64,000 bases of DNA from Durusdinium trenchii. Its lineage: Eukaryota > Sar > Dinophyceae > Suessiales > Symbiodiniaceae. The stretch spans positions 930,932 through 994,931 of the forward strand of contig CAXAMN010022718.1 of NCBI GenBank assembly GCA_963970005.1, written 5' to 3'. The notes under the pieces are model-generated. The model did no database searches. It was not told where the DNA came from and saw only the letters and a list, made by a program, of their open reading frames with translations. The translations under genes and the position numbers were made by a program. Below, one piece after another: positions 41,140 through 52,258 of the stretch; position 1 is the stretch's first letter, and every line of letters begins with the position of its first letter.

Positions 41140-41354
41140 GCTACACATGTGTCTCGGGTCCTGAAGAGTTTGCCCAACACCCACGAGGTCCGGACCGTTT
41201 TGGAGCTTCCACACCGACCCCAACGGACGGGTCGATGTGGGACGTCTCGGTCCGAGAACGAACTCGAAGTCAGCCAATGTCAGGAAGGCAAAAAGGCTAC
41301 GAAATGGCAGAAAGACATGATGTGATGCTGTGCTCGTTTTTTTCCCTGTACGAG
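41140..41354 (+). CDS. Coding-like stretch, frame ambiguous
   Basis: Frame 1 reads RVLKSLPNTHEVRTVLELPH and ends in a basic tail. Frame 2 reads GPEEFAQHPRGPDRFGASTP, later GRQKGYEMAERHDVMLCSFF. Both are natural. A minus frame of 110 codons overlaps. Confidence 0.25.
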
Positions 41355-41852
41355 TCACCGAGTCACTGAGGTGCTTGTCCGAGTTTCACTCTCTCGATCG
41401 TGCAACCCTTGCGCAGCTACGCCTTGGCTTCTGCTTGGTGACCTGGCGTCCTTGACAGAGGGGCCTTTAAGGTCCAACATGGTCCAACAGAAAAACATCC
41501 AGAAAAGCAACAGAGTGTTAAAGAACAACATGGTCCAACCAAAACATCCAAAACAAAAACGAAGAGTTGTGAATAAGTCATGTGATTTCACTGCTTTTTT
41601 TGCCCAATGTTGTGTCTTTTGTTCCAGCTCTGTTCTGCTGATTGCTTGGTCCGAGCTGAATGTGCCAAGTCTGATGCATCTGAATGTGCCAAGTGAGACT
41701 TTCACCTTGAAACCAATGTAAAGGCGTGAATCGATGGCACAGGGGGCAAGACATTTTGGCCTGGTTTTGCTTGGGTCTAGTGGTTTTTTACTTTCACTAG
41801 TGGGTGAATCCTCCTTCTGGGGAAGAATTTCTACTTTCTCCAAGTGAGGCAA
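41355..41852. other. Open on both strands, direct repeats, no call
   Basis: A 165-codon - frame and a 116-codon + frame overlap. AACATGGTCCAAC(A/C)... occurs twice (41478, 41528) and CTGAATGTGCCAAGT twice (41658, 41681). Codon use is not GC-rich in either frame, so I do not assign a gene. Confidence 0.3.
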
Positions 41853-42006
41853 GAGTGGTGGGAATCCAGTTTAGTGGGTCTACCACCTATATACTGTCCT
41901 TTACTGAGATCGCAGAATTCAGTTTGCTTGTATCCCCCAACACATACCGCTCCTTCTCCCACGGACATGGGCCAAAAACCGTCCGCATCCATATCTCGGA
42001 GAGTCC

Positions 42007-42300
42007 ATGGGGTGGTGCCTTCTTTTGCCCCTGGACTCAGAACTGGGCCCCATATCATATCTCCTCGAACCTCTCGGATTTTCCATCCGAGCTTTCTCCG
42101 GCTTTGGAAGCTGGGAAGGAGCCAAGGTTTGGCTTCTTGTTGGAGCTGGAACCATGGTTGGCGCATGGCTTGCGGCGTTTGATGGCAGATGGTGTCCTAC
42201 TGCAGCGCTGGCCTTCTGGGCTAGCAGAAGCAGATGCTTGGAGAAGCAGGGGGAAGGAGAGGAGCAGGGAGAGAGAGAGATGTACATATATATATATATA
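42007..42300. other. Coding-like stretch, frame and strand unresolved
   Basis: The + frame LEAGKEPRFGFLLELEPWLA, then HGLRRLMADGVLLQRW, competes with a second + frame and a - frame. The - frame, centred near 41975, contains LRDMDADGFW, which resembles the first half of an EF-hand loop before a possible GTTTTT donor. It ends in (GA)n and (TA)n at 42262-42301. Confidence 0.25.
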
Positions 42301-42365
42301 TAGGGTGTAGCCCATTACCAGTACAGTAACAGTCGGTAAAATATGATCAGTATTTTTGAGATGTC
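42301..42365. repeat. Dispersed repeat shared with 57551
   Basis: AGGGTGTAGCCCATTACCAG, then CAGTAACAGTCGGTAAAATATGATCA. It matches AGGGCGTAGCCCAGG...GGTAACAGTAACGGTAAAAGATGATCA at 57551-57600. Confidence 0.6.
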
Positions 42366-42868
42366 AAGCACGTGAACAATGGTCCCAAATCTTGGATGCT
42401 ACCTTGCGGTTTCAATCATTTGCCAACTCGCAAGCCGATTTCCATGCCAAAACGTTTTTCTACAAGATAACAAAACCCTGTTGGAATAACACACCCAGAT
42501 CTTAGATAGGATGCAGCAGTCCCAACAACAAATTGATTCCATCTACCAATTCGTCGCTGCTGTTTGGGTGGACTCGATAAATGCAAAACAAACTTGACAA
42601 CCAATCGCGTGGTCGTATACAGTCGGCGGATGTCCTCGCCACAGCCCAACTCAAGTGGGCCCCATGTCCTCGTTGAAAAAGCGTCAATATTGACATTGAT
42701 CTTGATCTGTGCAAAAGGTGCCCTTACCACCCACTCTTCTGTTTCCGTTTACTTTGGGCAAAGCAGTTGCATTGGTGTGGGCTGAACTGTCCTTGCTCTA
42801 CTCGTATTACCTTTGCACACTTGTACCTAGATTTTTCAGTCACAACAAAATCAATTGCTCCAGTCAAC

Positions 42869-43299
42869 ATGGCCCCCGGAAAAGCTCGTTCTTGGAAGGG
42901 GGTCTCTGATTTTAGATTACAAGACGTTTCCAAAGAAGCTGACGCTAAGGGTCCTCAGACCTTGGCGGCACAGTCAAAATTGTCATTCTCTGTCTCAAGT
43001 GGCTACACGCCCAAGGCGTGTATCCTTTTGGCCATGACCGGGAACAGATTAATCGCACAGATGAGCTTAACTGGATTGGCATCAGAGGCTGGTTTCCTGC
43101 CCTGAAGGGGAGACCGAAACTTGCTTCTGGCTTCGATTCAGCTTTAGCTCTTGATGCCTACCTCAAACAGGCTTCACCGCCTTCCCGCCATTTCAACCTG
43201 CATTGGCGTGTTTCTGGTTTGCCCGTGCCAGAACACCCCGAGTCTTTGAATTTGTCGTTCGATCAGATTGTGCGTTGCATTTTGGACCAGCAGCAATGA
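42869..43299 (+). pseudogene. Intronless coding stretch with frame change
   Basis: From ATG 42869 the frame reads MAPGKARSWKGVSDFRLQDV SKEADAK. Coding character then moves to another frame open from 42955 to TGA 43299: VKIVILCLKWLHAQGVYPFG, INRTDELNWIGIRGWFPALK, and an end at FDQIVRCILDQQQ. Codons are less GC-biased than in the spliced exons and no introns are needed. It looks like a processed or mobile-element-derived gene with one frame change. No family is recognised. Confidence 0.35.
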
Positions 43300-43879
43300 A
43301 GTTCACTTCGTGCATTTGAGCATTGTCTTCTCATGGAAGATTTGGTCCGTTTGCTTGCCGACCTTGCATTGCCTCGTTCGTGTTCCAATTTGTAATTAGT
43401 TCCCATTAGGCTGTTGGTGCGTGAACACTGACCAACTGTCTGGAAGTGAATACCACTCTACTTCACTTCGTTAAGATGCAAAGCGGAAAAAACCCACTGT
43501 TACTGGTAATGTGATACAATACCCAATTAAGATCAATTAAGTACCAACTTCTAGTCCAGTCCAGTACCCATACTATTATACCCAATATTAGTTGTTGCCA
43601 GTCGATATAGTATATTATATCTCTCTGTGAACCAAAGTACTCGCTAAACTTGTTCGTTTTCATTTCATTCATATGAAGGTACCGTACTTTAAAAGATCGT
43701 ACTTTACTTGTCTATAAGCACCTCGAATCAGACCTACCACTAGACCCTCACATCCTAGCAACAACCAGGCCTGTCGAATCCGCTCCACTCCACCCATCCC
43801 CACGTTCCGTCACCCTAGAATGGACATGATCCCCTCTTGCGTTCTGTTGGTGTTTGCTTGATCAACGCAAAAAATGCAG

Positions 43880-44037
43880 GAACACACATATCAGACTTTC
43901 TGCAAGGGAAGTATGGGAACAGGACAGCTCCTCCAAAGTTTGCCAATGTGGCCACTTGCTTCCAACAGCTGGAAGGAATCACACCTGTGAATCTGGAGGA
44001 TGTTCCGGCGGTTGAGCAAGCAAGCGGAAGGGGTTGA
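43880..44037 (+). CDS. Candidate terminal exon, 51 codons
   Basis: Acceptor AAAATGCAG|GA. The frame reads THISDFLQGKYGNRTAPPKF, then ANVATCFQQLEGITPVNLED and VPAVEQASGRG before TGA. It is natural throughout and the strand matches its neighbours. The codon bias resembles 42869-43299, so the two may be parts of one gene. No family is recognised. Confidence 0.45.
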
Positions 44038-44836
44038 AACTATCCTCGGAAGGGATTGTGCATCACTACATTGACAAGGAGGGAAAAGAAAGTAGCTGGT
44101 GATGGAACAAAAAATGCGCGGAGAGCAGGTGTGCAGAGTTGGGCAGTATAAGCAGTCCATATAGAGATGTACTAGATAAAAACTAGTTTCCAAGGTATAT
44201 ATCTATAGATGAACTGGCAACAGTTTTTGGCTCTTGGCCCAGGTAACATGCCCCCGGCGCGTGTGGGCTTATGCTTTTGGTGAAACCATGGTTTTCAGTC
44301 ACAGGATCAGACAAAGGCATTTCTTCATGGGAGGGAGATGAGATACTGATGAGACCAAAATTTTTCTTGCCGTGGCTTCGCCCAGTTTGTTAGTCTTTCC
44401 CACAAAAGAAAAGAGCCTTCGGGGAGGGAAAAAAGAATCGCGAACTTTCCCAGCTCCTGCACTGCCCACACCTGGACTGAGGAAATCTCTGCTCGCCTTC
44501 ATGACGAAGGTGACTTGGAAACGACGTTTTCTTCGTCCATACCATGGCCGGGCAAAGTGCTTCCACCGGAAAACGCGCATGCGTGACGCGTGGTGCCCTA
44601 AGCGGGCACCAGTGACACCTCAATGGTCGGAATGGGGTATCAACCGCATTTCTTGGAACTCCAGAGACCTTTATACCAGATCGGCATCCAAGTATTTTTG
44701 CACTGCAATGGGGTTTAAATTTAAATGTGTCTTTGCTTTAAACACTTCCTTCACTCCTTTCGCTTGCACAAACCCTGACACACCGGGTGGCGCTCGTCTT
44801 CGGGCGCCCTTCGCTCGTCGTCTTCGGACGACCGAG

Positions 44837-44947
44837 GTGAAGTCTGGCAGATGCTGGTTGAAGAGGGTCTCGACCGGAAAAGTCTCAGTGAGCAGCTTCA
44901 GACGACACGAGGCAGTTCCAAAGACGAGAAAACCATCAGAATCCCAG
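44837..44947 (+). CDS. Candidate exon with possible GA donor
   Basis: Acceptor GACCGAG|G after a T/C-rich tract. The frame reads EVWQMLVEEGLDRKSLSEQL, then QTTRGSSKDEKTIRIP. The end is inferred at CCAG|GAAAAC. The 209-codon frame that also spans this stretch (44372-45001) is in a different register and is basic and Arg-rich, so I treat it as a shadow. Confidence 0.4.
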
Positions 44948-45149
44948 GAAAACTCTCTGATTTGTTTTGTTTTGATTTTGTTGTGTTTCGTTTGGTTTTG
45001 AACGCGCGATGAGGTTTTCGTTTGCTCTCCTGCGCAACCAAGTCAGCCATGTCGGGAATCATTAAATCAGAGTCCTTTCCAAGTTGTTCATTTGGTATAT
45101 TTGGTTTACTTCTTGAAGAGTTGCGGAAGGACCCTTTTTGTCAGCTTGG

Positions 45150-45391
45150 ATCCATGTTTGGTGATTTCGAGCCTCCAACGTCAGCCCGCAACAAACGCCA
45201 CGTGTTCAGGCCCAGGTTTAGTGTTGAACCTCGTCTACTACAGATTTTCGTTGGCAGCGTTCGCAGCACACATGCAAAAACACATGAATTTCCCTCAAAC
45301 TATGTTGGTTCGAAAGATGCTCTATCAATTGAATCTTTTTCAATACGAGATTATACAGGGTCTTCGATCCAAAACGGTTGGGCCGGATTAG
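45150..45391 (+). CDS. Coding-like stretch, two frames
   Basis: One frame gives NLVYYRFSLAAFAAHMQKHM NFPQTMLVRKMLYQLNLFQY; the other runs through as part of a 147-codon frame with average composition. Third positions are not GC-rich. It may be a processed fragment. No family is recognised. Confidence 0.2.
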
Positions 45392-45431
45392 GCCGGTGGA
45401 CCACGGTTCAGCCGGTTCGTCTCGCGCCGGT

Positions 45432-45617
45432 TCAGGTTCAGTGGCTGAGAGTCTTGGGCCGGTGAGAGAGCTCAAGGCATATTTGCTGTGCCATGAGCTT
45501 TGCAGGAACTACCGCGGTGGTGGTGGGGAAGCAAGATCGAAAGACCTGTTTGGCCAATCGGGTGAACATAGGGAGTACTTGTCAGTAAAAGCAATCGCTT
45601 TGCAGTGTCACGTGTGA
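45432..45617 (+). CDS. Candidate coding stretch
   Basis: The frame reads SVAESLGPVRELKAYLLCHE, then NYRGGGGEARSKDLFGQSGE, ending at TGA 45615. Possible internal splice signals are GGTTCAG|G at 45440 and CCG|GTGAGA at 45463. It precedes the helical exon at 45658. Confidence 0.3.
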   Translation, partial: SGSVAESLGPVRELKAYLLCHELCRNYRGGGGEARSKDLFGQSGEHREYLSVKAIALQCHV

Positions 45618-45657
45618 TCCATGCTTCAGACACAAATGCGGGTCTTGTCTTATACAG

Positions 45658-45847
45658 ATCACCAGCTCACCAGCTTGGAAGCCTGGCAAGCAGGATTTGT
45701 GGATGGAAGGCCTTTCATCAGCACTTGGCAGCCCTGCTAAGCGGCACCAAGCAGCTGAGTACTGAGCAGTTCTTGGAGAAGCTGGCTGAGCACCCCGAGT
45801 TAGAAAGCCGACAACTGCAGGTGCGCGAGTTCCGCGAGTTCGAGTGA
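45658..45847 (+). CDS. Candidate helical exon, terminal or to 45820
   Basis: The acceptor GTCTTATACAG|A, then the frame KAFHQHLAALLSGTKQLSTE QFLEKLAEHPELESRQLQ, ends either at a GTGCGC donor (45821) or at TGA 45845. Composition is clearly coding. The Leu spacing resembles that in the exons at 36636, 53107 and 57910. Confidence 0.5.
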
Positions 45848-46184
45848 AATCAAGCCATTGAATTGCACAGCATGGCACTCAGATGAGAGATAAGACTGAA
45901 TCGATGATGAACACCGTATAGATCAGTACAGTGTATTATTCAATTTACTATAATCATATGATACAAGAATTACACGTTCCATGTGAAATCACCCAACATG
46001 TCCTGATTTTGTGTTTTTCATCTCTTCATCTCTCTTCGGTTTACTCCCAGGATCTGAAGCTGCTTCTCCGACCCCTTTTGGTCCAGAAATATCGGACCAA
46101 AACCGCTACAGCTGACTATACACTTCTCATTTATTTGTTTTGAATTTTGAATTCTTCGTCCCCACTAACTCCCACGGCCTCACG

Positions 46185-46380
46185 CCCTCTCCACTGGCTG
46201 AAGGGGGAGCTTGGGAACTTTGCGCAGCAGTGGATCCATGGCCTCGGCGCGCCAGAAGTGCACGCCACTTGACGGATGGGGAGGACATGTTCCACGGAAC
46301 TGGTGCAGACCGTTGTGCGGACAGTTGCGCCAGAGAAGATGGGGTTTCCGAGGGTTGAGGAGCTGGACATCATATGACAG
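46185..46380. other. Coding-like stretch, strand unresolved
   Basis: On +, one frame gives HWLKGELGNFAQQWIHGLGA, then a TGA, then STELVQTVVRTVAPEKMGFP in the same register. The stop means a splice or a break. On -, an 80-codon frame is open through all of it. The + halves look more natural, but no splice model fits. Confidence 0.3.
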
Positions 46381-47105
46381 AATGTTTTTTTGTGTGTCGT
46401 TGATCATGTTTCTTTCTATATTAAGAGAACACACATCCTTCTGAGGAAGATTTGTACATTCCACTTCCAGTAAGCAAATCCAAGTAATGGGGATTTGCAG
46501 CTCAGTGATGAGACTTGGTTACTTGGAATTTCATTAATAGGTTCCCAGCATGTACATGACCATGGATGAGATGTCCAACATAGCTATTATGTTGGGGCAA
46601 AGCTGATGCAGAAGGTCGCTCATCATCCTCATCAAATCTCTCCGAGCTCGTTCAGTTTGCCAATGTTCATTGTTGGAAGACCCTCATGTCTAAAATTGTC
46701 ACCCTAGCATTGATAAGACCCTTGTTTTGCAGGATAGGACTGATAAGACAGGACAGGAACTTATTGGGTGGTTGATAGTTCAACACAAGCTATTCAGGTT
46801 CAAGAAACGTCTAGATCCAATCGTGCCAACCCGGCCACCAGCCAAAACTGCCCCAAAAACAATCCACCCCAACTCCCATCTATATAATCTCTTCAGGTAC
46901 CAAGTTGCTACCACTAGTTCCATACCTTGAAACCATGGTTCCTTCGATATGCCCCCGAAAATGGTTTTCCCACCACCAGCGTTCAGCTGGATATCATCCC
47001 CCAAACGACCCTCCCAATCGTACTTGGGCACGCGGCTAGACAATACTTTCCCTCGCTTTTGGGGGGCTTTTCCCTTTGCAAAAAACGACAACAGCCCGCT
47101 CGGAG

Positions 47106-47205
47106 GTCGGCTGGTTCTACAATCGCGCCTTCCATCGCTTGGAGTTCGTCGCCTCACAAATTCCCTTGGAGCCCTTGGCAAAGCAGATGGAGCGGAGCGG
47201 CGCAG
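47106..47205 (+). CDS. Candidate internal exon, 33 codons
   Basis: The acceptor GCTCGGAG|G and donor GCAG|GTGCGC bound VGWFYNRAFHRLEFVASQIP LEPLAKQMERSGA. It is natural and helical. Larger overlapping open frames on both strands (168 and 216 codons) have Arg/Pro-heavy composition and cross this stretch without matching any splice site. Confidence 0.4.
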
Positions 47206-48490
47206 GTGCGCGTCGTACGCCGAGCAACGTTGGTCTCCGGACCACGGATTCCTTCGCCCTTCGGGTGCGAAACCGGACGCGAACCGAGTAAGGGGCGAAA
47301 CGACAAAAGGCCTTACGGAACCAGGTGCGCGACGGAACGGAACTAAAGGAAGAACATGGAAGACCAACAGCTTTGGACAGAAGAGGGGATTGCAGATGCT
47401 TCGGTGCAGCCATGGTTTGTTTCGGGGCATCCGTGCGAGTCGACCTGCCTCGTAGGTACCGGGTGCAGGTGAATTCGCAGTCCTTCCTGCTTTACTCAGT
47501 CCGTCATGTTCCAGTTGACATCATGACGTCAGGTCCAGGCATATAGCATGACCTCTCCTGATCGTCTCACACGTCGGACGTACCGGTCCGAGACGACCTG
47601 GTTGGACCGGTGGAAAAGCCGAGTTGGTGGCGAGGTTGGGCCTATAGTGAGTATAGGAACAGTAGTAACTAATGGGTGAGGGCGCCAAAGCTTCGCATGA
47701 TTCCATCATATCCCCTAGCAGTAATTTGAGCAAATCTCCGAAGAGGCAAAACAAGAATCTCAAAAGGAGCCGAAGGCAACCAACGGCTGTGCAATGGACA
47801 ATTTAGATCAAATAAGTTTTTGTGTTTTTTTTTCCCGGGCTCTAAACGCTCGAATTACTCTATAACCCGCAGAAGCAAGTCAAGGGTTGAGAATAATTTC
47901 GGGATGTTCCCTTATCATTCCAGGTGCCACTTTGTCACCTGAAAACCTATTTGAGACCTCAGACCCCTCCATATGAGGGTTCGACCCCAATATGGTCCAG
48001 GGTCGCGTTTGGGTGCACATGTTGTCCGCCAATCTCGAAGAGAGCATTGACATGGTGGAGCATTGATGTCCCGATTCATCAGAGAGTCCCAAACACATCT
48101 TTGGTGCACGCGCCTAAAGAGTGGGTCGTATGCTTTTGAACCAAAGTAGCAAATGGAAGAGAGGAACATCAAGTTGACTAAAACCTATAGAGATGCCTCT
48201 AAAGCCTTTTGTTTCATCTATATGTCGCCCCAAGCTGCACCTAATTACTTGTACTTCCCTATAGCCATTCTATACTACTTGTGTCCAGCACATTGACTTT
48301 GATGATTTGGAAAGTAAACGTCCTTTCAATCTGGAGAACCTTAAGATTTCACCAAGATCTCGTTTCTTCCAGGTGCCAGCTGGTTTTCTTCCTTCAGTCT
48401 TGGTTTCACAAGTACAGTGGTGTCAATGGCGCTGGCACCCGAGATTGCTTAGATAGATATGGGTGTCCATAGACAGATGGGTGACCGAAG

Positions 48491-48646
48491 TCGCGTCTCC
48501 AAGCGCTCCAGGCTCGCGCAGAACCGCTCCCGCCGCGGCGTCCGCGGCGTCTGCACCGCGCAAAGAAGCGCGGGGAATCGGCTTTGGCTATGCGGGCGAG
48601 GCACGAGTGGACGGAGCGAATACAACATGTGAAGGAAATGAATTGA
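48491..48646 (+). CDS. Candidate exon, basic helical
   Basis: The frame from GACCGAAG|TCG reads RLQALQARAEPLPPRRPRRL, then GESALAMRARHEWTERIQHV KEMN and TGA. Two other frames are open. A basic, possibly nucleic-acid-binding, segment. Tentative. Confidence 0.3.
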   Translation, partial: SRLQALQARAEPLPPRRPRRLHRAKKRGESALAMRARHEWTERIQHVKEMN

Positions 48647-48678
48647 ATATGATCGAATACAAGGACGCTGACTTCAGT

Positions 48679-48762
48679 AGCTTACTAGTAGCGATGCCCT
48701 TTGCTACTAGTAGCGATGCACGTGTTACTAGTAGCTTAAGTAGCTACTATAGAACATGATAT
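48679..48762. repeat. ACTAGT-rich short repeat family, locus 7
   Basis: GTAGCTTACTAGTAGCGATGCCC, then TTTGCTACTAGTAGCGATGC, then GTTACTAGTAGCTTAAGTAGC: three tandem units. Confidence 0.7.
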
Positions 48763-49242
48763 ATATATATAATGAAACATAAATCAATGGAGGAAATGCT
48801 TGTCATTCGTCAATTGCTTAGTTGGAAGACCGAACGGTATAGTCCACCATGAATCATCGGCAACACAGTCAACTGCGCAGTTGAACTATGTTGAAGTTCT
48901 GGAATCTCGCAGCTCAATTCGTATCAAATCCTGTAAGGTTTAATTCCTCACATGTTGCAGAACAAGCGCTTTGCCGCCAGGTTTACTTACTGGGAAGATG
49001 TTCGTTGGCGGCCGTGGCTCCCAAAATCGGGTCCCCCTTATTTCCACCCCCCACCCTCCTGCCATGGGCTTTGGTCCGAAAACTATCCAGTGAAGTGGAA
49101 AGAACAACGCTGGTCACTCCCTCTTTCTCTTTTGCCTCGCAGAAACCAAACCGCTTCTCTGGCCGCCGCGCAACACGGACGTCGTCCGCGTTTCTTCGTC
49201 CGAAACCGCGTTCCCTTTCGGACGGACGATGGACGTCAGCAG

Positions 49243-49365
49243 GTCGAGGACTTCGTCACGGGTGCCCAGCAACGCTTGGCCGAGCGAGCACGCCATGTTC
49301 TCGGATGTCAGAGCGAGAGCAGCGGAGACCTCAGCGCGAGCGGCGGAGACATCGCGCTGGCGAAG
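49243..49365 (+). CDS. Candidate internal exon, 41 codons
   Basis: The acceptor GTCAGCAG|G and donor AAG|GTTGGG bound exactly 41 codons in phase 0: VEDFVTGAQQRLAERARHVL, then GCQSESSGDLSASGGDIALA K. On -, the same DNA reads RDVSAARAEVSAALALTSEN, also plausible. The + reading has the better splice sites and strand context. Confidence 0.4.
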
Positions 49366-49964
49366 GTTGGGAGAGGAGTGGGAGTGAGGGTAGCCTGGTA
49401 GAAGCCTTCTGGGAGTGGGTGCGTTCGTGGGTTTCTCTTGAAAGTGGATGTGTGTGCATGTTGGGCGGAGAATGGGATGAGAATTGACTATATATAGTTG
49501 ATACACTGTTAATCTTCACTTGGGTTGCCTCATGAGCCGATCAGAGCAGAGGTTAAAACCACTTGAAGACGAATCAAAAGGTAGGAAGGAGCCCAGGGCC
49601 ATCACAAATGAGATGAACATCATGTACCTGGGCACCTGGACCGTTACGGAGTTTGCACTGAAAAAGGACGTCGAACCTGGATTCTGAAGGTAACCTGAGT
49701 CCACAGGAGTTCCTTTAGTTACAATGAGTTCCATGGAGGACAGGGTGCGATCCATGGCGTAAGTCGGGGTGTTCTGGAGTCACACCATCCACTCACTCAA
49801 CTGGAGTCACACCTGGTCGGTGTCTCTTGCTAATCCCAGTTCACCACGGTTTCACGTCTCGTTTTAATAAAAAGAGGATCCTTTTCAGACCTTATACCCT
49901 GGTGCCCCAGTCAAAAGCTGGCGCTTCGCAACTGACGGTCCTTCCATCGTTCCTGTAAAACAAC

Positions 49965-50309
49965 ATGTTCAACTGCTTCACGTCTCACCCAGTCGCCGGA
50001 CATGCGTGCCTGACTCATCTAAACCACGCTGACCACGCTGACCACCTCCCAACAACCATTGACATCTCCCTCGCCTCCTTCACCGTCCCAACCAGTTCCG
50101 CCGCTAACCTGACCTGTCCTCCATACGATCGCTCACGTCATTGGGAGGTCTTGCGAAAGTATTGGCGCGCTCCACTGACCGTTGAGATTCACCTCTCGAC
50201 GCACAGTACGGGCCGTGTGCAGCTGGAGCTCGGTCAGCTCGGTGTCGAGCCAGGCGGGACCGGACATGTCGCGGGGCTGGCATCGCTATACCCGGTGTCC
50301 TGTTTGGAG
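49965..50309 (+). CDS. Candidate first exon with ATG, 115 codons
   Basis: A true ATG lies nine bases after an in-frame TAA with no AG between them, so this ATG may be a genuine start. The frame begins MFNCFTSHPVAGHACLTHLN, then SRHWEVLRKYWRAPLTVEIH and TGRVQLELGQLGVEPGGTGH, and reaches a GAG|GTCCCT donor in phase 0. Third positions are C/G-rich throughout. CACGCTGACCACGCTGACCAC is a small internal repeat. No family is recognised. Confidence 0.45.
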
Positions 50310-50371
50310 GTCCCTGCAAAAGGTGTAGGGCCTTCCATGGTGACCCCTTTGAAGGTATTGTGTTTTTGTTG

Positions 50372-50444
50372 GGACCCTCCTGTCGGGGTGCCCAGTGGAA
50401 GCCAGGTGGACTACTAATCCAGCCAGGACACCCCGACAGGGTCC
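50372..50444. repeat. 16-bp inverted repeat
   Basis: GGACCCT(CC)TGTCGGGGTG at 50372-50390 pairs with CACCCCGACAGGGTCC at 50429-50444 across a 38-base loop. It follows the candidate exon at 49965-50309. The rest of 50310-51159 shows no convincing exon. Confidence 0.75.
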
Positions 50445-51159
50445 TGGTAGGAGTATTCTTTCCATCACGAGTTGGTCCTGCGGTGGTTGGCTGATGGCAA
50501 ACATGCCCAAAGCCACGGTTCAACATGGGTCTGATGGGCACTACTTAGGGATCGCGATTGAACACCCATTGGATGGTCCAGGTTTTATTTAATCGTTTGT
50601 TTTGAGCAGGTGTTCTACTGACAAGCTTAATCGTGTCGATGCAACCACATCTCACCTGGGTTTTCAGCGGTTGGGCAGCCTGTGCGGCCTGTGCCCATGA
50701 CCTGCAGTAGCCCGAGAGATTATTACCCTTTTAGAGAAAAGCCTGCAGAAGCATCATCCACTTTTTTTAAAACATAAAACACTCTACCCGACTCGAAATC
50801 CAGTTCGATGTTTGCACACCGAAGTGAAGGAAATGACAAAAAATCGGGTCACTTGCAAAGAACATCAGTCTTTTACTCCCAGGGCTTTGAGATCAACCTG
50901 AGAGAATTTCGCTGAAATGGTTTGCGAACGCACTTTCCATTCGTATACGTGCAAGAAAGGGCGAGATGGAGATGGATCTTCAGTTGGATTTCAGTGTTTC
51001 AGGGATGTTGGGGTCTCTGATTTGAGGGAGATAGCAGCTTGGGTGTGTAGCTTTCTGTGTCCACACGTTTACCCATCGTCTACCAGGGGTTCTCCATATT
51101 AAATATCACCTATTTCATAGGGCTCTTTCATTTCACTGGCACTTTCAGTTCACCACCAG

Positions 51160-51270
51160 CCGCCAGTCATGAGCAGCTGGGTCTTTCCTCCCGATGTGCC
51201 GCGTGTGAAGGAGGAGGCAGGAGGGGGCTTCCAAAAACTGGCTCATGCTTCTAGGGCCGCTCTGAACTAA
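51160..51270 (+). CDS. Candidate terminal exon, 36 codons
   Basis: The acceptor CAGTTCACCACCAG|C, then PPVMSSWVFPPDVPRVKEEA GGGFQKLAHASRAALN and TAA. It is natural, with G/C-rich third positions. Frame and strand agree with the region. No family is recognised. Confidence 0.4.
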   Translation, partial: PPVMSSWVFPPDVPRVKEEAGGGFQKLAHASRAALN

Positions 51271-52258
51271 TAACACACACATCTTTTGGGGAGTTTACCG
51301 CGACCAGCAAGGGATAAGAAAAGCAATCAGCGCCAAACACAAGCATATTCATGGTACTCGTAGCGGCAGTCTTTCCATAGCTTTTTGTTTGATCATGACC
51401 ATGGAAAAGCCTCTCAGATGACTATAGTCGTATGTACATCAACCATCTCGGTTCGCCCTCGCTGAAGTCCTGAATTTATCATCCAAATGATGTCTCAACT
51501 CTCAACTGATACTTCTTTGCCAATGCCTGACAGCATGGGCTTCCGGTAGCTATTGGAGTTGGTTGGCACCAGTCCCATCACGGACTGTTGCAGCATGTGA
51601 AGGACTTGCCTCCTGTGACATGCCTGGTGAGCCAATGGCCCTTGGCGAAGCTAGTCCTGGTGCAACCCGCTGAATGGTGGCAAGGCCTGCTATGACCCGG
51701 AGAAAGTGAGTCCGCACTGGACGACTGGTTTTAATGGCCGAAGATCATCACCTGGCCGCCCTGGCCAACCCTTTTGGGGGGGGGACAAAGGTGACACCCC
51801 ACTTGAACAGATGACTATTATAGGTCCAGCAACCAGTTCTATTTGGTGTTGACTAAAGTAGTCTACGGCATGCTTTGTTTGATAGTGTACTTGAGTTTAG
51901 CAACAAATAAATACCGCCGCTCAGGGTGAAAGGAGCCGTGAAGTTTGATCGGGTGAAATAGGCTCGAATACCTCCTGATTGACAGGAGGAACTGGTGTGT
52001 GTGTGTGTTGTTGTTTTTTTAATTCAGAGGTCAATGATGAAATTGTTCCATCATAGACGGGTGAAAGATGACATTTAACAGACCAAACTTTAGTCATTTG
52101 ATGCGAACAATGTGGATTTGTATTTTACTAGGGTACACTTCCCACGAATTGGGTTCTGGTCTATGTTCCTTCAACAATGTCAAACAGGGGTCTCCATTCT
52201 AATATACACACACACCCAAGCTGCTCAAAAGTCAACCCTGCCCCGACTTGAACGCCAG
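51271..52258. other. Stretch with no convincing exon
   Basis: Mixed composition, with a (GT)n run at 51998-52010 and an eight-G run at 51776. Open frames are short and AT-biased. Confidence 0.4.

Noticed and set aside
41205-41330. EF-hand-like HTDPNGRVDV
   Set aside because: Position 1 is His and position 12 is Arg; other frames over the same bases are at least as natural.
41355-41852. 165-codon - ORF with a hydrophobic Phe/Leu/Trp run
   Set aside because: The hydrophobic run comes from two copies of a short direct repeat; codon bias is absent.
44372-45001. 209-codon + ORF
   Set aside because: Basic shadow frame; the natural peptide over 44837-44947 is in a different register.
46780-47430. 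216-codon - ORF
   Set aside because: Arg/Pro-heavy composition, no splice or start signals, and antisense to a better supported + exon at 47106.
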